Shown one piece after another: positions 1 through 14,300 of a stretch of DNA of 64,000 nt. The DNA is from Clavelina lepadiformis. Lineage: Eukaryota > Chordata > Ascidiacea > Aplousobranchia > Clavelinidae. The DNA lies in NCBI RefSeq assembly GCF_947623445.1, contig NC_135241.1, positions 6,698,501 through 6,762,500 on the forward strand, given 5' to 3'. The position numbers and the translations under genes were made by a program. The notes beneath the pieces were generated by a model, which did not search any database, was not told the origin of the DNA, and saw only the letters and a list, made by a program, of their open reading frames with translations. Position 1 is the stretch's first letter. Each line of letters opens with the position of its first letter.

Positions 1-296
1 ACGTTGAGAAAGACTCGCATGAATAATTTTTCTTGCTCTACCTTGAAAGACTGCTGGTGGTACCAAGAAGCATGTGTATAATTATCTCGCAGTCCTGCTT
101 ACCTGATGAATTTGGCCAAAGCCGCCAAAACAGAAACAGGCTGGTCAAACTGCATTTATTGCAACCCTCATAAAAGAATGAAGGTTCTGGATGAGAAGAA
201 ATGAGACCCAGTTCATATCTGGTAGTTTTTATTTATCTAGAAGTTTTAATCTATTGTAAATATTTTGCGTTAATCAGCACTTATTTGAATTATCAG

Positions 297-531
297 GTCT
301 TCCGTGAACGTAAATCGATTTTCTGTACTCCCCGGTACAGTCAGTAACCGTTTTGAAAGCCGCAAAGATGATCCTCTCACCGGAATACTTGTTCTTACGC
401 AACCTCTTCAGGGTCGCGGGCCTGTAACGGTGGATTTTGAATTAAAAGAATTGACCGCCGGGAAGAAACATCGTCTGGTAGAAAAGTTTATATACAGAAT
501 AACGTTCTATACATCTTTGTACAACTTTTGA
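297..531 (+). CDS. Last exon of a fibulin/hemicentin-like extracellular matrix protein (5'-partial)
   Basis: An acceptor AG at 295-296 opens a frame that runs to a TGA at 529-531, giving about 77 residues. The pattern of alternating hydrophobic strands, the phrase LTQPLQGRGPVTVDFELKEL and the ending FYTSLYNF match the C-terminal fibulin-type module of fibulins, EFEMPs and hemicentins, which typically contain 'L..PLQGP..VELDLEM' and end in an aromatic residue within 'VS.Y.F'. Members are secreted glycoproteins of elastic fibres and basement membranes. Only the terminal exon is in the window; upstream EGF-like exons would lie to the left, and positions 1-296 read as intron. The other two frames stop within the exon. 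The family call rests on one short module, so the exact member is not decided. Confidence 0.6.
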
Positions 532-873
532 GGGCGTCGTGTCTCAATTCCCGAACACGTATGTTATTAGCATACTCGTCCTGGGATGCAAAATTTTACA
601 TCACTGTGACAATCTGTGCAGTACTAACTTTGAAGTTAAAAGCTGATGACATTTGGCCGAAGAGGATAGCAGTTGATTTCTCAAGGTGGATAGTGCTTCT
701 CTTGCTTTGATTCGATCTCAATAGGAGATGATGACTACTGGAAGCTAATAGCCAATTTCTTGACCACATTAAAATGAATAGTATCTTTTTGTTCAGTATT
801 GTTTTAAGACTATAGTAAGTTAGTATTAGCAGCCTAACCTATATCTTGAAACATTCCGCAAGTATTAACAAAA

Positions 874-1012
874 AATAAATTCCTCCTTGTATTTTGTCTT
901 TGTCAGTTTGCTGGACTTTTCACTACTTATATAGTATATCGTTATGGTCGGATTCTTATAATATGAAATGTTATTGGAGAAACATTTCAAGACATTACAG
1001 ATGGCGAATAAA
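874..1012 (+). terminator. Polyadenylation signals of the fibulin-like gene
   Basis: AATAAA occurs on the + strand at 874-879 and again at 1007-1012, about 345 and 480 bp beyond the stop codon of the fibulin-like terminal exon. Either could set the 3' end of that transcript. Between 532 and 874 there is no further coding signal, consistent with 3' UTR. Confidence 0.4.
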
Positions 1013-1115
1013 CAGATAAATAAACTTAGAAGATTTGAAGTAAAATGCTGTTCGTTTGTGGTTCACTTGTCGGTATATCCATGAAGTTTGCAATTAATTT
1101 GAAGTTATAGGGTTG

Positions 1116-1191
1116 ATGGCTTCGATGTTGAGCAATTTGCGTGTGAGCGAAATTGCTTGTCCGCCGGCCAGAGGTTAGCGGTTCGAATTCG
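1116..1191 (+). repeat. Possible tRNA-derived SINE head (A-box and B-box-like motifs)
   Basis: GGTTCGAATTC at 1181-1191 is close to the Pol III B-box consensus GGTTCGANNCC, and TGGCTTCGATG at 1116-1126 resembles an A-box about 55 bp upstream. No cloverleaf can be folded with confidence, so this is not called a tRNA gene. Many animal SINEs start with such a degraded tRNA promoter. No 3' tail or target duplication was identified. Confidence 0.25.
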
Positions 1192-1199
1192 TTTACTGC

Positions 1200-2399
1200 T
1201 AGTGCTACATTCTGGTGATTCTGCTATAGTGCTATACTATCGGTCCACCAAGTACTAGTAAAACCGTACATTTTAGTCACATGCCATGAACTACTACTAA
1301 GCGAAGGCAATTGCCTAAATGGTAGGCCTGAAATTAATCTGAAAGCGAAGCTACTCAAAAGGTTTAACCCTTATGTATCTTACTCCATATGCATGCTATG
1401 TTTAGCTTCTTATTCTTTTTCGGAGTTACTTTTACTGTCCTTTTAAAACTGCACGATAATGGCGTTTTACGAATTCTTCCGAAAGCGTACGCCCTGGAGT
1501 TTTCGGGTTCGTACCCACCCACGTTGTGTTTCAAGACATCGATATCTTGCAAACATCAAGGTCCCACAGAATCATAGCAGGAACTAACCAATCAAAAATA
1601 TGCGAATCCAAAACTACCAGTGTCATAAGTTACAAAACACCCGTGCGTGGAAAGGAAGTGGGGTAAATGGATACATCATGCAAAAGGTTGAACCGGCGTG
1701 AACGTGGTACCGACGAACTGGCATGTCCCACCTACAACGGAAGTGAGCCATAGCAGCCAGTTCTAGAAAACAAGAACGAGAAAGGTGAATAGGATTTGAT
1801 ATAGCGATCGAAACGTGATGGAAGTATACTGGCTGTAACATCCTAAATCTTTAGATCTCAGAAAAATAAAAACCGCATTCATCAGTAATTTGTATCTCAT
1901 TTCACGTGCACACTAATGTTTTCTGTTCACAACCACCAAAAGCAAGTTACAGGGGTGAAGAAACAAAGAACAGCAACGGCATACATGAACAAAACATTTT
2001 ATCAAGTTTTTACAACACTAATGGTACAAAGGACAGTTCGAAAACCCAGAAAGATTTAATCAGTAACTTAAGTGTTTTTAGCCTTGCTCAACTTACTTTA
2101 CTTCAATGGAAAAACGTGAATAACCATATAGGCAATCTTTTATAAATTTTAGTTGAAAACATGAGTTAAACAAGCACGCAAATGAAAATTTCAGCATAAT
2201 GCACTGAAAAATCTGTTTAAATGCTGTAAAAAAATTGTCCAATACATATAAAAAATCGATGGATAACGTTTTTAAAACTAATTGTTACAGTTTACAGTTA
2301 TATTTTTTTCAGTTTTTACAAGCGAAGATTTAACAAACTATTAATGAGTTTTTCACGCAGTCGTCTTTATCATGTTTGCCAGTGGTTCCCATTCACCCA
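1200..2399. other. Intergenic stretch between fibulin-like and reticulon genes
   Basis: Several open frames of 60-80 codons occur on both strands (for example 1364-1577, 1623-1841, 1906-2145), but they lack family-like motifs and splice context and overlap each other on opposite strands. The right part is presumably reticulon 3' UTR, since the reticulon stop codon lies at 2400-2402 on the minus strand. I see no further gene here. Confidence 0.5.
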
Positions 2400-5300
2400 T
2401 TACTGTGTCTTTGCCTTTGAACCGGGTATCTTAGAACGAATGAGAGCAGTGATCTCATCTATTTTGCTTTTCGCCTTGCCATAGTATTCATCAATGGGCT
2501 CTTGATACTTCTCGTAAAACGGAGGCAAGGTAAAGGCAAGGACGACATCTACAAAATGGAGATTTTATTCAAAATGTGCAAGTAACATTATTACTCAAAA
2601 AAAAATATGCAGGTCAGAGGCTACTTTTCTCAAACCCTGACGTCGAAATAACTCTGAAATTAACTGCCTAAAGCTCCGTAAATGGAATATCATGACAAGC
2701 GTAAACAAAACAAAACAGAACATAAACAACAAAAGATCTACCAATGATCAGAAGAGTGAGGCCATTGAAACAGCATCCGATGTAAGTGAGAAGCCACATG
2801 GTGACGCCAAACTACAAAAAACGTACATTCTGTTAAATCGCTATATCACCTAATTATTTCATATGAATACAGCCAAAGCTCAGCAACTTAACCTCGCCTA
2901 ATTCAACATTTCACATAATTTAAATCGACTTCAAAACAAAATGCGATAACTGTGTATCCGTTATCTACCAGCCACGTTTCTATGGTCATGTCTGCCTATT
3001 TTACCAACTTCCGGTTCCTAAATGTAATTCGATCGATCCCTTTGAAACTAAAAAGCTTCCTGATGACCACTATATTTACAAGACTAATGTAAGATAAGTA
3101 TCCATTGAGTGAACACCTTCAGTGAAGACACAACGCTCTTGACCAAAACAAGATCTCTTGTTGCAAGCATGATGGAGTTGAAACGATCAAGTATGGCGTC
3201 AGCATATTTGTGGACTTGCTCCTTCGACAAAGCAATATCCGCATCCAGTAACTGTCTGTAAATTAAATTACTATTAGTGAAGATGATTGACATTGGGAAA
3301 ACCCTGCTAGTATCTTCAAACTTTAGAAAACTAGCGAAAGTGCAGCATCTTGAAATTTATTGTAGTTTTATTTATTACAAAAAATGCTTAATCAAATGTA
3401 ATTTTACATTGAAAACAAGTTGCACAAATATTGCAAGTACTAACTAAATACACATAAACTTTAAGAGGTGAAATTTTTACCATACTTACTGAAAAGGATT
3501 TGGCTGTTGGGTCCCATTAAGTGTTTGCAAAACGAATTTATACAAACGGACCGATATAGTAACAGTGAGCAAGGAAAGTGCCAGATAAGCAATAACTGAC
3601 ACTACGCTGTAACAGCAGAGTGAAAGTAGAATTAACAAAGTTAAACTGAAGACGACCGCTGATGCCTTCACATTTCGCCAGTAGAGAAGATCTACAACTG
3701 AAATTAAAAATACAAATGATCGCTTACGCATAGTTTAATACTATTGTGCATAAGAATCAAAAGCTATTCTTTTGGTAGAGTTTGCACACTTACTACGCTC
3801 CTTCCATGCTGAGAAAGCTTGTAAGAAAAAACTAAAATATTATTTTTATTGGAAAGATCAGAAATTAATGAGAAAAATTAACAAAATTCAGATACATATT
3901 AAAATTTAGTTACTTTAACAAACTTAACATATGTACACTTTCACAATTTACACTAACAAATAACATGCAAAGCAATCACATTATGCTACACAGATTGTTA
4001 CTGAAGCATGCAAGTGACATTAGGAATTACATTAATTGACAATTTGAAACTAAAATAGATTAAAATCTGTTTATGAATTCCAGTGGATTTGCTAATTACG
4101 ACAGTTTCTACAATACTGAAAATGCTTTTGTAGGTGCAACTAAACTGAACCCTACCGAGTTGCTGACGATTAGTTTGTGACTTGCAATTAACTATAGGAA
4201 CACTGCATATCTAAGCCATAGCGTAAGCATTGAGCAATGTAATGAACTAATGATATGCTAAATGCAAGCTTATCTTAGGTTTCATTTTTCTGAAATAAGT
4301 TTACTTCAAGAACACTTGAAGAGAACACATGGCTGAATAGATGAAGATGCAATGACGCGAATGCTGACAGTGAACGCCTGCAGTTTAAGCTAAACTCTAA
4401 TAACAGCTACCTGGGTCTCCTTCCTCTGTGCTAATATCTTCTTTCTCATCTGACAACAAACGAGAAAAATTAAATAAAACATAAAAATTGTATAAACTAA
4501 AAAATTTAAAAGATTAGAGTAAATGAAAAATTCTGCCTCTTTTACCAATTGAAATCCACAACAAAGCACTTCTACCCAAATTCACCTATTGGGAGCGCAA
4601 CAAAACGTTCAGTGAAAATAATGGGAAGTGCAAGTATTCATAATGAACTGCATTTCTCAATAAATGATAGCAGAAAATTTTCCTCTTTGGAACTATGTAT
4701 ATGGAACACATTTTACACTGACATGTGCAAAAATGTTGCAAACATAATGGTTAATCAGGCGATAGTGATGTTGAAAACTTAACTGATAAAATCTCATGCA
4801 TAAATCTACTATAGCACCAACTACCTCCACCAGGTGACAATTTAAAGTGCGATGCAAAGTCGATCGGTTTCGGCTGAGGAGGTTGCTCTTCTGTTGAAGG
4901 TTTTGCCTTAACAGGTTCCTCTTTTGGGGGTTCAAAGGAGACCTCTTTCACTTTTGGAGTCTCGATTAATGGCTCACTTTCCGTAACATCTGGTTCACTT
5001 TGGACAGTGTTAACTTCTTCAACCTCAGATTTGGGCTCTAAATCTTCCACAGCATTTGGTTTAGGATCAGCAGCAATGGGTGAACTACCAACCAGGTCTA
5101 TATCGGCTGTATCATCTGGCTGCACACTCATAGAAGATTCTTCTGTGCAATTCGATTAGGATTCAAAAAGTGAATTTTAAATAGACATTTAAATGGTTAT
5201 TTTTAAAAACCGAACACACATCCCAACATTAGTGTTAAAATGCAGTGTAGTTAAGCGTCTTGTGGTGAAAATTTAAAGCAAGTGTTTGTATTCATTGACA

Positions 5301-8300
5301 TCATCAAACAGGTGAAAGTTTTAATGCTTTAACAAGCGCAATCATTTCACTAGAGTGCCCAAAAACAATTTGACAATTTTAAAAATTGCCGTCTTGTCTA
5401 ATAAGCCTAGTAACGGGATAAGCGACATGTATGGAGGATGAAGTGGTGAAAAAAACGTACATGAAACCGCAAGTATTAGGACAGGAAACTGGGCATGAAT
5501 TACTTTTGACCAATCCCAACTACAAGTTCAAGTCCTACAACCCGATTAACCAAAACATCCAAATCCAAAAACACATGCATGCATTAACGTATCCAAAGAG
5601 ATGAAACCTTCGTATTCTTGTTTCACTTCATTTTCGGCACTGTGCTCTGTGTTTTCTGCCATCGCTTTTCAAAATTTCTTTAATTATATGTTCATACGTG
5701 GTTCAGTGTGTAAATACATTAAACATTAGGTAACCTCTGCATAAAACAAATAAGCAAAATTATATACTTCGCACACGTGGTTAGATGAAGGTTAACAACA
5801 AAAACAGCGGAAGCGCGATACTTTCCGATGCCTGGAATTGGAAGTCAGGACCGGAATACCAAGTATTCTCTGAAGAAATAACAGTAATGTCAATCACTAA
5901 AAACGATCAATCAAGAGACCGAACCTCAACCTTTGCCTTCCACAATATTCTACCACGGTACTAATTGTAAGGTTAACACCATTCCTTGTAAACAGAATGC
6001 GCATTGGATAAAACGTCACCGATGAACACTTGTTTCTATTTCAGTACAGCGTAGTGTGGTCAACTATCTTTCAGCTAGGTCGAAATCATTTGATGGCAAC
6101 TGCCTTTAACTCGTGTGACTGCGCATCTGCGTGCACGTGGCGCAAAAGTCATCAGCGCCGCGACGCACTTTGCTGAAATGCAAAAGCGTGAAATCTAAAT
6201 TTTGTGTGGTCTCATCTTAGGCGAAAATAAAACTGTCACAATTAAGCCGCAATTTGCACCTGGTTACTTGGTCGTAGTCAATCCCAACCTGCTTAAACAT
6301 CACAAACACTTTGATATGATAGTATTTCTTATTCTTAAAACTCGTAACTGAACGTTAGCTATCCAGTCTATTTCTGCGTATTCTATTGCTGTATTGTAGT
6401 GTATATCTGGATTGACTACAAAATGAACAGGGCCTGTGCAGCACATAAACGGAACTGGTCGGCTCAAGACACTCAACGTCCCACAGGTCTACTTGAAAGC
6501 GATAAACCGACGTCATACGCTTGTTGACGGTATAGTATGCATATGATAAATTCGCTTTGTTCTGTCAGCAGGCCGACCGGCATCCGGCTTAAATACGAAA
6601 CAATGACTAGCTTCATACAAGCAGTAGCCTACAAAATATTAACATGCGCAGAGCAGTCCATCACAAACAACGTGAAATAAAGTACCCTTAAAAGTTTAAC
6701 GAAACGTTATGTTTATATAACATGGTACACCACACGTGCAATTACTTGGAACTTTTATTTATCGCTAGTCTACTCATTCTTATTTGCCACAACAACTTGC
6801 GCAAATCAAACGATATTTCACCAAAACCAGAATTTAAACATCCTTGCGACAGAGCATACATAGGTTTCAATCATTGTAAGTGTTGTAATTGACTCGTGGC
6901 TGCGGCTACGAAATATTTCCTAGGCTTTGGGGATTGCGCAACACTACACCAACACCCTCAACGAAAGTAGTAACCTGATCTGCTTTGGCTACAGACGATA
7001 TCTGTTAATACTCTACTTGTTATTCTAATATTCACTGTATATCACTGGAGGCATGTATGTGTTTACAGTTTAAGACTTGCACCTTTCTAAACTTTAACGC
7101 GATGCACAAGTACGTAATTATTGCTTCGAGCATGTCGGTTCTGAAGTAAAACGTGGGTTATTATTACAACAATATGTTAAACACGTAGAACGTTAACAAC
7201 TGAGTTTAAGTAGTTTGAAAATCTAATTTGCCAAGTTCTGAAGTAGGACAACAACTTCGCGCGGTCAAATGATATTGAGTATTACGCTTCATCGATAAAA
7301 GTTACAAGATTTGTTTTTCGAGACTTGTTTAATTAACGAAGAACAATTAACGTCAAAATAGTTAGTAAAATCATGTCCTCAGAAAACAAGCAAGTTTGCT
7401 CTTATGCAAAAGACTCCAACAACTGATAGGTTTCAACAGAAATTTCACATTATAGTAGTTACAAATCTAGCCGTATCCTTGATTTTCTGGTACTTGAAAA
7501 TCGATGTAGGACCAACCGAAACGGCTGAATAATAACATGTTTTCAACTGTTACGACTCTTGTATTCGTTCTACGTATGGAAATAAATTCATTTCGGCCAT
7601 TTTTGATATTTAACTTCAGCGCTCTAGCGCAATAATAACAGAGTGATTTTAATTTGTTGTGGTGATGCTCAAATGGCTAGCTTGCTGCTGTGCATTAAAC
7701 TAACGTTAAATCTACATTCACAGTCAGTTACCTAGTGCGGAGGTTAAAACGACAGAACGAAGTACAAACAACAACAAAACAAGTAAAATTGGTTGTTATT
7801 AAGAATTAAACACGTGACGAGCGCTTAATCATTCCTTCCACGCACGAACACAGACATGACATCACCGCTTCGATCAAAGTCCAAATCAGGACAAAAAAGG
7901 CAAAACGTGTCAGCATGAAGTTATTTACGAAAAACGCCCAACATTGGGAAGCGATAATCCGGGACCAAACAAATTTGTGTTGTTTTGAGAGTGCCTTCAT
8001 TGATCAGTTTCGAAAATTGGCCTAGTAGTTATCAAATACTGTTCACACTTTACACTAAACAGCTTTGGTAAAATAACATGAAAACTACTTTCTGCAAGCT
8101 GATTACACCATGACTTTCACTATTTTCATGTAAGCAACAGAATAGCGTACGGTACAGAATTTCAATTGTAAACCTGAAATGTTTTGTTCTATCATTTAAT
8201 TTACCCTGAATCTCAACATTTTAAGTAAAACCCTTTATTTCTATTAAAGAAATACTTTTAACATGGCGCCCAGTAGTTGCCCGTTAGTATAAATATGCGG

Positions 8301-11300
8301 AAACATCTCCCACAAAACAACGTCGGCCAAGTTCTAATACGCTTTTCCTTCACCGGTTCCAATAACGAAAAGATGCCATTATAATGTTCGCTCCTATTCT
8401 AGCCGTCGAGTTTTTGATAATAATATAATAATTTTGTACTATATATTGCGAACCACAAAACCGGCGGAGCAAGTAAAAGCTTAATGTAAAGTTTAAAACG
8501 AAGACATACAATTAAGCTGGCTTAAGTAAAAGCATTTTACAACTTGCGCTTGTCTGACTGTCCTATTCTCGAGAGAGAGAGTCAGCTGAGAGCAACTGTA
8601 CACGTTAATGCTAGACTAGAGGCTGGAAATTAAAGATGTAAAATAGAAAAAATGAATCATAATTAGCATGGGTCTGACGGCATTAGATACATACCTGTTG
8701 TCCGATTTTAAACATGGTCTATAAAACGTAACAAGATTATCTCCATCATTTCAATTATATACAGACATTAAGCGTACTTATCTTAATGCGACGTCTTCCC
8801 CTGTAAAACAGTAGTTGCAACTGTTTTTGATGCGTCATATACTGTTGACAAAATCATTTTTCGAAAGCAATTTCCGGTCACGTGATATTACGCATCAATA
8901 CGAAATGCTGCACCATAAGCATTGGGCAATGCAACAAGTTCAGCAATAACACACATCACGATAACAACGCATATGTGACAACAGTTATCGCGCCCAATAC
9001 AACCCAATATTTTATGGCATACAGTGTACAGTATTAGGAAAACTTAAACTATAAGTGTTTAAAGATGTACGAATTTCTAACCACATGCTTGCAAAATAAA
9101 TACATCTACTATTGCACAGCTATTAACTAAATGGAGCCGTATTGCAAGTGGCCAAGTGTAATTTTATATTTATATACATACAGTATTTATATAACCCTCT
9201 ATATTTAACCCGCTATTCTTAAAGCTAACATTGTAAACCTGCTTTTCTGTCTTAAAACAAACTCTTTGACGCAAAATGAAAATGTTTACTGAAAGTCTGT
9301 GGTCATGCGAGGACGAAACAACAAAGTGACGTCAACAAAATTGACAGGCACTGTAACCTATCTACGTGTTTTGTCCTGGCTGTTATACACCATAAACTGA
9401 TGTTTCACGGAAATTAGTGTTCCCCTTATGATGTAAAATTAATACTGTACGACTTTTTGACAACTGCTTAGACACGAACTAACACTGTGGAACAACTGTA
9501 GCACAAGCGACTGCCCACGAAGTGGAATTTGCCATTTCCTCATAAAATAACAAGGTAAACTTTTGCGTCATTGATGAGAATCTTCCCGTATTAATTCCGA
9601 ACTGCTTAAAACACACTAAATACAGACAACGTACAGAGCCAAATCATCACAGCCAGCAGAGAAACTTAGGCTATGTTTGTTTGCACGATGTAAAAAAAGC
9701 CCAACGTACCTAAGAATACGTGAGATGTACGCTGCCTATTTTTACGCGTAACTTTTATGCGCCAATGCTGCTTAACTTTCTCCCGACTATTACTTTGTCA
9801 TATTTCAGGTAACTTTCATCAAGTTCTTTTACCATAGGCAAAAGTAACACAATAGCCAATGTGCTCACAAGTCATATTGTCAATTCAACCCCTCTTTACT
9901 TGTGACGAAAGGCTACAATTAGGATGATGTTAGGGAACTTTCGAAAGTTAGCTGAAATCGTGTATTGCAACTTTCAGCTGCAGGAGCAAATTGAGCAAGA
10001 TTGGCGAAAGAAAGTCACGTGGTAGCAATAGTGCGCTTCTCACACATTTTTAAGGAAGTTGCAAATTTTCTTACACTGTAAACATAACTTAAATTTGCTG
10101 ACCACTGTGTACTAAAAGTAAACTGTTTAAGAAGAAAGTAACACTTACGAGCCAAGTAATATTTAATTGCAATGAGATAGAAAAAGCAGAGTAAAAAACA
10201 AAACAAGCTGAACACAAGTGAACCACTAAACAACCAGCAAAGGCCGCAATTAAAATAAAGCTGTAGTAGATCGTCAACAACTGAAACAAATTGCTAACAA
10301 TTACTTTCGCTGAAAGAACCAGACGATTAAACATACAAAAATGCAGCGCTTTAATTCATTGTATGACGGATAGTCAACTGCCACTACGAAGAAGACCATG
10401 AACGTTTGGAATATTATTATTACGGAAAACCTGCTGGAACTGGAGTGAGTGTTGGCAGTGTCTTTATCAAATGCACGAACTTCATTGTCATGCCACATGC
10501 AAGTGCAACAACATGATTCAGCAAGAGAAACCACAACATACACATCAACCGTAAAATCAACAAACCAACTACTGGCATTAGCACCTGAGCCTGATTTTTC
10601 AGCTTCCGATGGTTCCCCGGACGCAGATGGTTGCAAGACGGTTGCGTGATCCATTAACGAAGTAGAATCGGGAAAAGAACTCCTAGATTCTGGAGAAAAA
10701 TTAGGCAATTTTTCTTCCTCTTGAAAGAGATCGATTCTATTTGCCGAAGTATCCCTCTGCACTTCTTCGAAACCACCTGGAGAAGTAGCTTCGTCCGGAA
10801 CAATTTCGTTTACAGAAAACGGAGCTAAGAAATTGCGCGTAAAGGATTATTTTAGATCGTGGCACAAGAGTTACCTGTTGTGCTATACCAGGCAAGACAA
10901 CCAAAACAACAGAAGAGTAAACTTAAAAGTTACAAATAACCAACAAGTTAAACATCGTTTTCAGAAGAACAACATCTTGGTCACGACATATAGAAGTTAC
11001 AGACTTAAAACACCAAAGTTGACGTTTGTACAACAGGCGTGGATTACGCAACAGCGAGCGAGTTTTATCATACCCGTTTCGGTTGGCAGTTGATCGTAAT
11101 AATCTCGGAGACACTTCTCTGATGCAAACTCGTCGTCTGCAATTAGTATTAATCCAATTAGAGTTGAAATCGGCTTTTCGTTCATCGTTCTTAAAGCATT
11201 AGACTTACCAAAATGCGTAGGCGACGCCATTGTGCTTTAAGGAAGTGCTAAGTTGATACTTTAAAAGGTACAAGAAATTGAACTCTGCTTTACCTTGCGG

Positions 11301-14300
11301 AAACTTTCTTAAGCTTACCAAGATTCTTATTGATACCCTGTAACATCAACCTACATCTCAAGCTGACTATAAATCACGTCGCATTAAATGACCTTCGTCT
11401 GTTTTACGACGTGCACGGATTCTATACACAAGAGGCCAACGGAATCAATGGTACAATTAACTTGCAACAGAAACCACGCCTTGACATGCGTCCGACTTTT
11501 TTGGGAACAAACGCAATAGATCGTTCGCGCAATTCATGAATATTTCAAAAGAATGGTTCTGAGAGTGCAAGTGGCTGTAGCTTGCAAACAGAGCGGTCAG
11601 AAAAGACGTGCAATTTGGTCCTCAACAAAGATAAGCAGATCGATTAGATATTACGTCATCATTGCAAGGAGAGGCCGTCTGCCTTGAAGAAAAATTGCAG
11701 CCTCGCCAAGTAATTGTTTGAAGTGTTTTTAATCTAATTGTCACGCCCTAATTCATACGGATATGGCCGCAACTGTCCTGGGAAAGAAAGAGGTAGGAAT
11801 AAAATCATCGGTGTAAACGACACATTCATGTAAAAACGATGTATGGGCGTGTGTTGACATGACGTCATGTGTAATTAATTAAGCAATGAAGGTTGTGTTA
11901 CTTGGCATTATGAAAACATGCAACAAACCGATGATATAACGTGACAACCATGATTTTCTACCGATGGGAATACAAGATAACGAGTAGCAACCAACCAATT
12001 AGATACCATTAAATCGGCCAAGATAGATTTCAGTTATTCTGCTTAAACTTGCCCAGTATACATTAAACAACTTTAGCAACCACCTCTTTTCAAAATATTA
12101 TTGAATGTAACATACTTAAATACCTGCATGCATATTGTGTATCATAAATAGGCTAGTATTTGATCAACCCAATAGACTTCATGACCAAGATGAACCAAAA
12201 AGCAGAAAGCAAAAACAAACAAATGTATTAAAAACAGAGGTGTTTCATGCATGGTGGATAGCTTGGAGTACTATCTTTTGACACACAAATGTACCATTTC
12301 ATGATAAAAATATCAACATGGATTGTCCTCACTGTGCTATCTTTGTACTGTTTACATCTTGCAGACAAGATAACTAGGCAAACTTCCCTCAAAACTTAAT
12401 CTAATCTTTTGATACCTGTATATGCTTACAGTAGCTAGACCCTCAATGGATCATGTCTATTGTGTTTCTGCAAACTTTGCTTAACTGACAAGCTTGCAAT
12501 TGAAGTAAGTCAAATTTTATCAAATAAAAAAGAAAGTTTTAAGGCAAAAAGATTTGGCATTAGCTTTACTTTAGGAATTTATAAAAGCATTGTCTGGGCT
12601 GGAAAGGTTGTTGGTAAAATAGTTTAGAGTTGGCTATTTCATTATCTTCAAGCGTGAATCACGACCAAGTCTGCAAAGAATTTTAAAAGATCATTTTTTA
12701 TAATATGATACATATTGTTCCATTCGCTGGGTCATTTGCCTTAATAAATTTTCCCCAAGTGTAACATACAGAATATCTCAGGAATTACTTTAATTGTTCC
12801 AAAAGAAGAAGAATGGAACACGAATTTCAGTTAGATTGGGTTTGCTGTTTTACCATTAGCTTTATCTCAATATACAGCAACAACTTTTCCAGCCAAGCAA
12901 GGTTAATCGTATCGGCAGTTAAAAATGAGGCCCTGAGCATTAGTATACATAAACCATAGTATTCAAAATGGCACTAAATATCAATGAGTTGCATAAAAAG
13001 AAAAACAGTTTGCGAAAAGCGTGATTAATGACTAAGAAAATAAAAGAGCAAATCATGAATGGTGACTTACCTTGTGGATCAAGATGTTCAAGCATAGCTA
13101 ATTCTTAAATCAAAAACAAAAAAGAAATAATACGTACACGGCATTTGGTATTTGCATTAAAACATAATCTAATCACACAAGCAAAAGTAAATTAGCTCAT
13201 GATTAAAAATTCAGGCACTTAAATACTTTCTGGAGACAACCAATATCACAGTGTTTCCCAACCAGGGTGCAGCAAAGTTTAAGACAAAACAAGGGACTTG
13301 TAACGTAACCTTTTAATAAAAATAGAATTTTGTTTTTTAAGAATCTGTTTTTAAAATTTCAATTTGTTTTAAAAGCCTCAAAGTATGCCTTTTCACATTA
13401 TCAGTAACCAGCTTGTTCATCAACAATGCATCAACAAAAACTGGCAAGCCAATTAGGGTGGTGAAAAATTTTGAGTGTGAACCAAACAACCGGGGTTGGG
13501 AATCACTGAATTAATTCATATTCTAGATTGAATGCATGTATTAAACATAAGTCAACAACTATAAAGAAAATAATGAATAATCTGTTTAAAATTTATAACT
13601 TATTAGTTATTAGTTATTACTTATCACTTAAAATATATTACTTCTTATATATTTGCTGATTGTGATTTGTTAACCTCAATCCAACAAGTGCATTCTAAAT
13701 AATGTATAGACTATGGAACATTAACCATAATGTAAAATGTTCAAAGATTGTTCTTCAGCACCCAACAATTACCAGATAGAAAAAAGTTTATATATAAAAG
13801 TAAGATTTGTATTTAACCCTCAAATGCATTTCAACAAAATGATACAGCATGTGTACGTCGGTGAGGTAAAGCTGGGTTATCTTACTACCATGTAAGGACT
13901 ACGGTAAAAATTGCTCATATGCTGTAATCTCAGATCAGATGTATAATGTATCTTTTCGTTTACAAAAATAATTTTAATGGACTCATACTGTTTCATTCCA
14001 TGGTAAAAATCCTGTCAGTTGGAATATGTGATAGAATGACTTCTTAGCAAGAATAGGAATAATTAGTACCAGCAGCATAAGTTCCTATGTTGGTAATAAA
14101 ATCAATATTGGGATAAATATTTTAGAATAAGGCTACCGCCAGTTGAATCTAGGTTAAAATGGGATCTAGGTTAGTCAGGGTTAAACAAAGCTACATACGA
14201 AACTGGTATTTGTTTGTGGTTACTACTTGTTAGTTAGTGTTGCTTATGAATGGATGTTAATTAAGATTAAAACAAAAAATGCGCTATAAGACTAGTTGCA

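Noticed and set aside
7806-8000. Open frame of 64 codons on the minus strand with a hydrophobic segment, inside a reticulon intron
   Set aside because: No donor or acceptor in phase 1, no family motif, and AT-rich composition readily gives Leu/Phe-rich frames.
10015-10334. Overlapping minus-strand frames resembling membrane proteins
   Set aside because: They overlap in two frames, are rich in F, L, S and Y codons from AT-rich DNA, and lack splice context with the real cassette at 10585-10824.
10301-10762. 153-codon minus-strand frame as an independent gene
   Set aside because: Its first half is the reticulon cassette 10585-10824; the rest is read-through past the GTGCTA donor.
11855-11880. 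CATGACGTCATG palindrome as a reticulon promoter element
   Set aside because: It is a good CREB-type site, but it lies over 600 bp upstream of the 11230 start and nothing else supports a promoter there.
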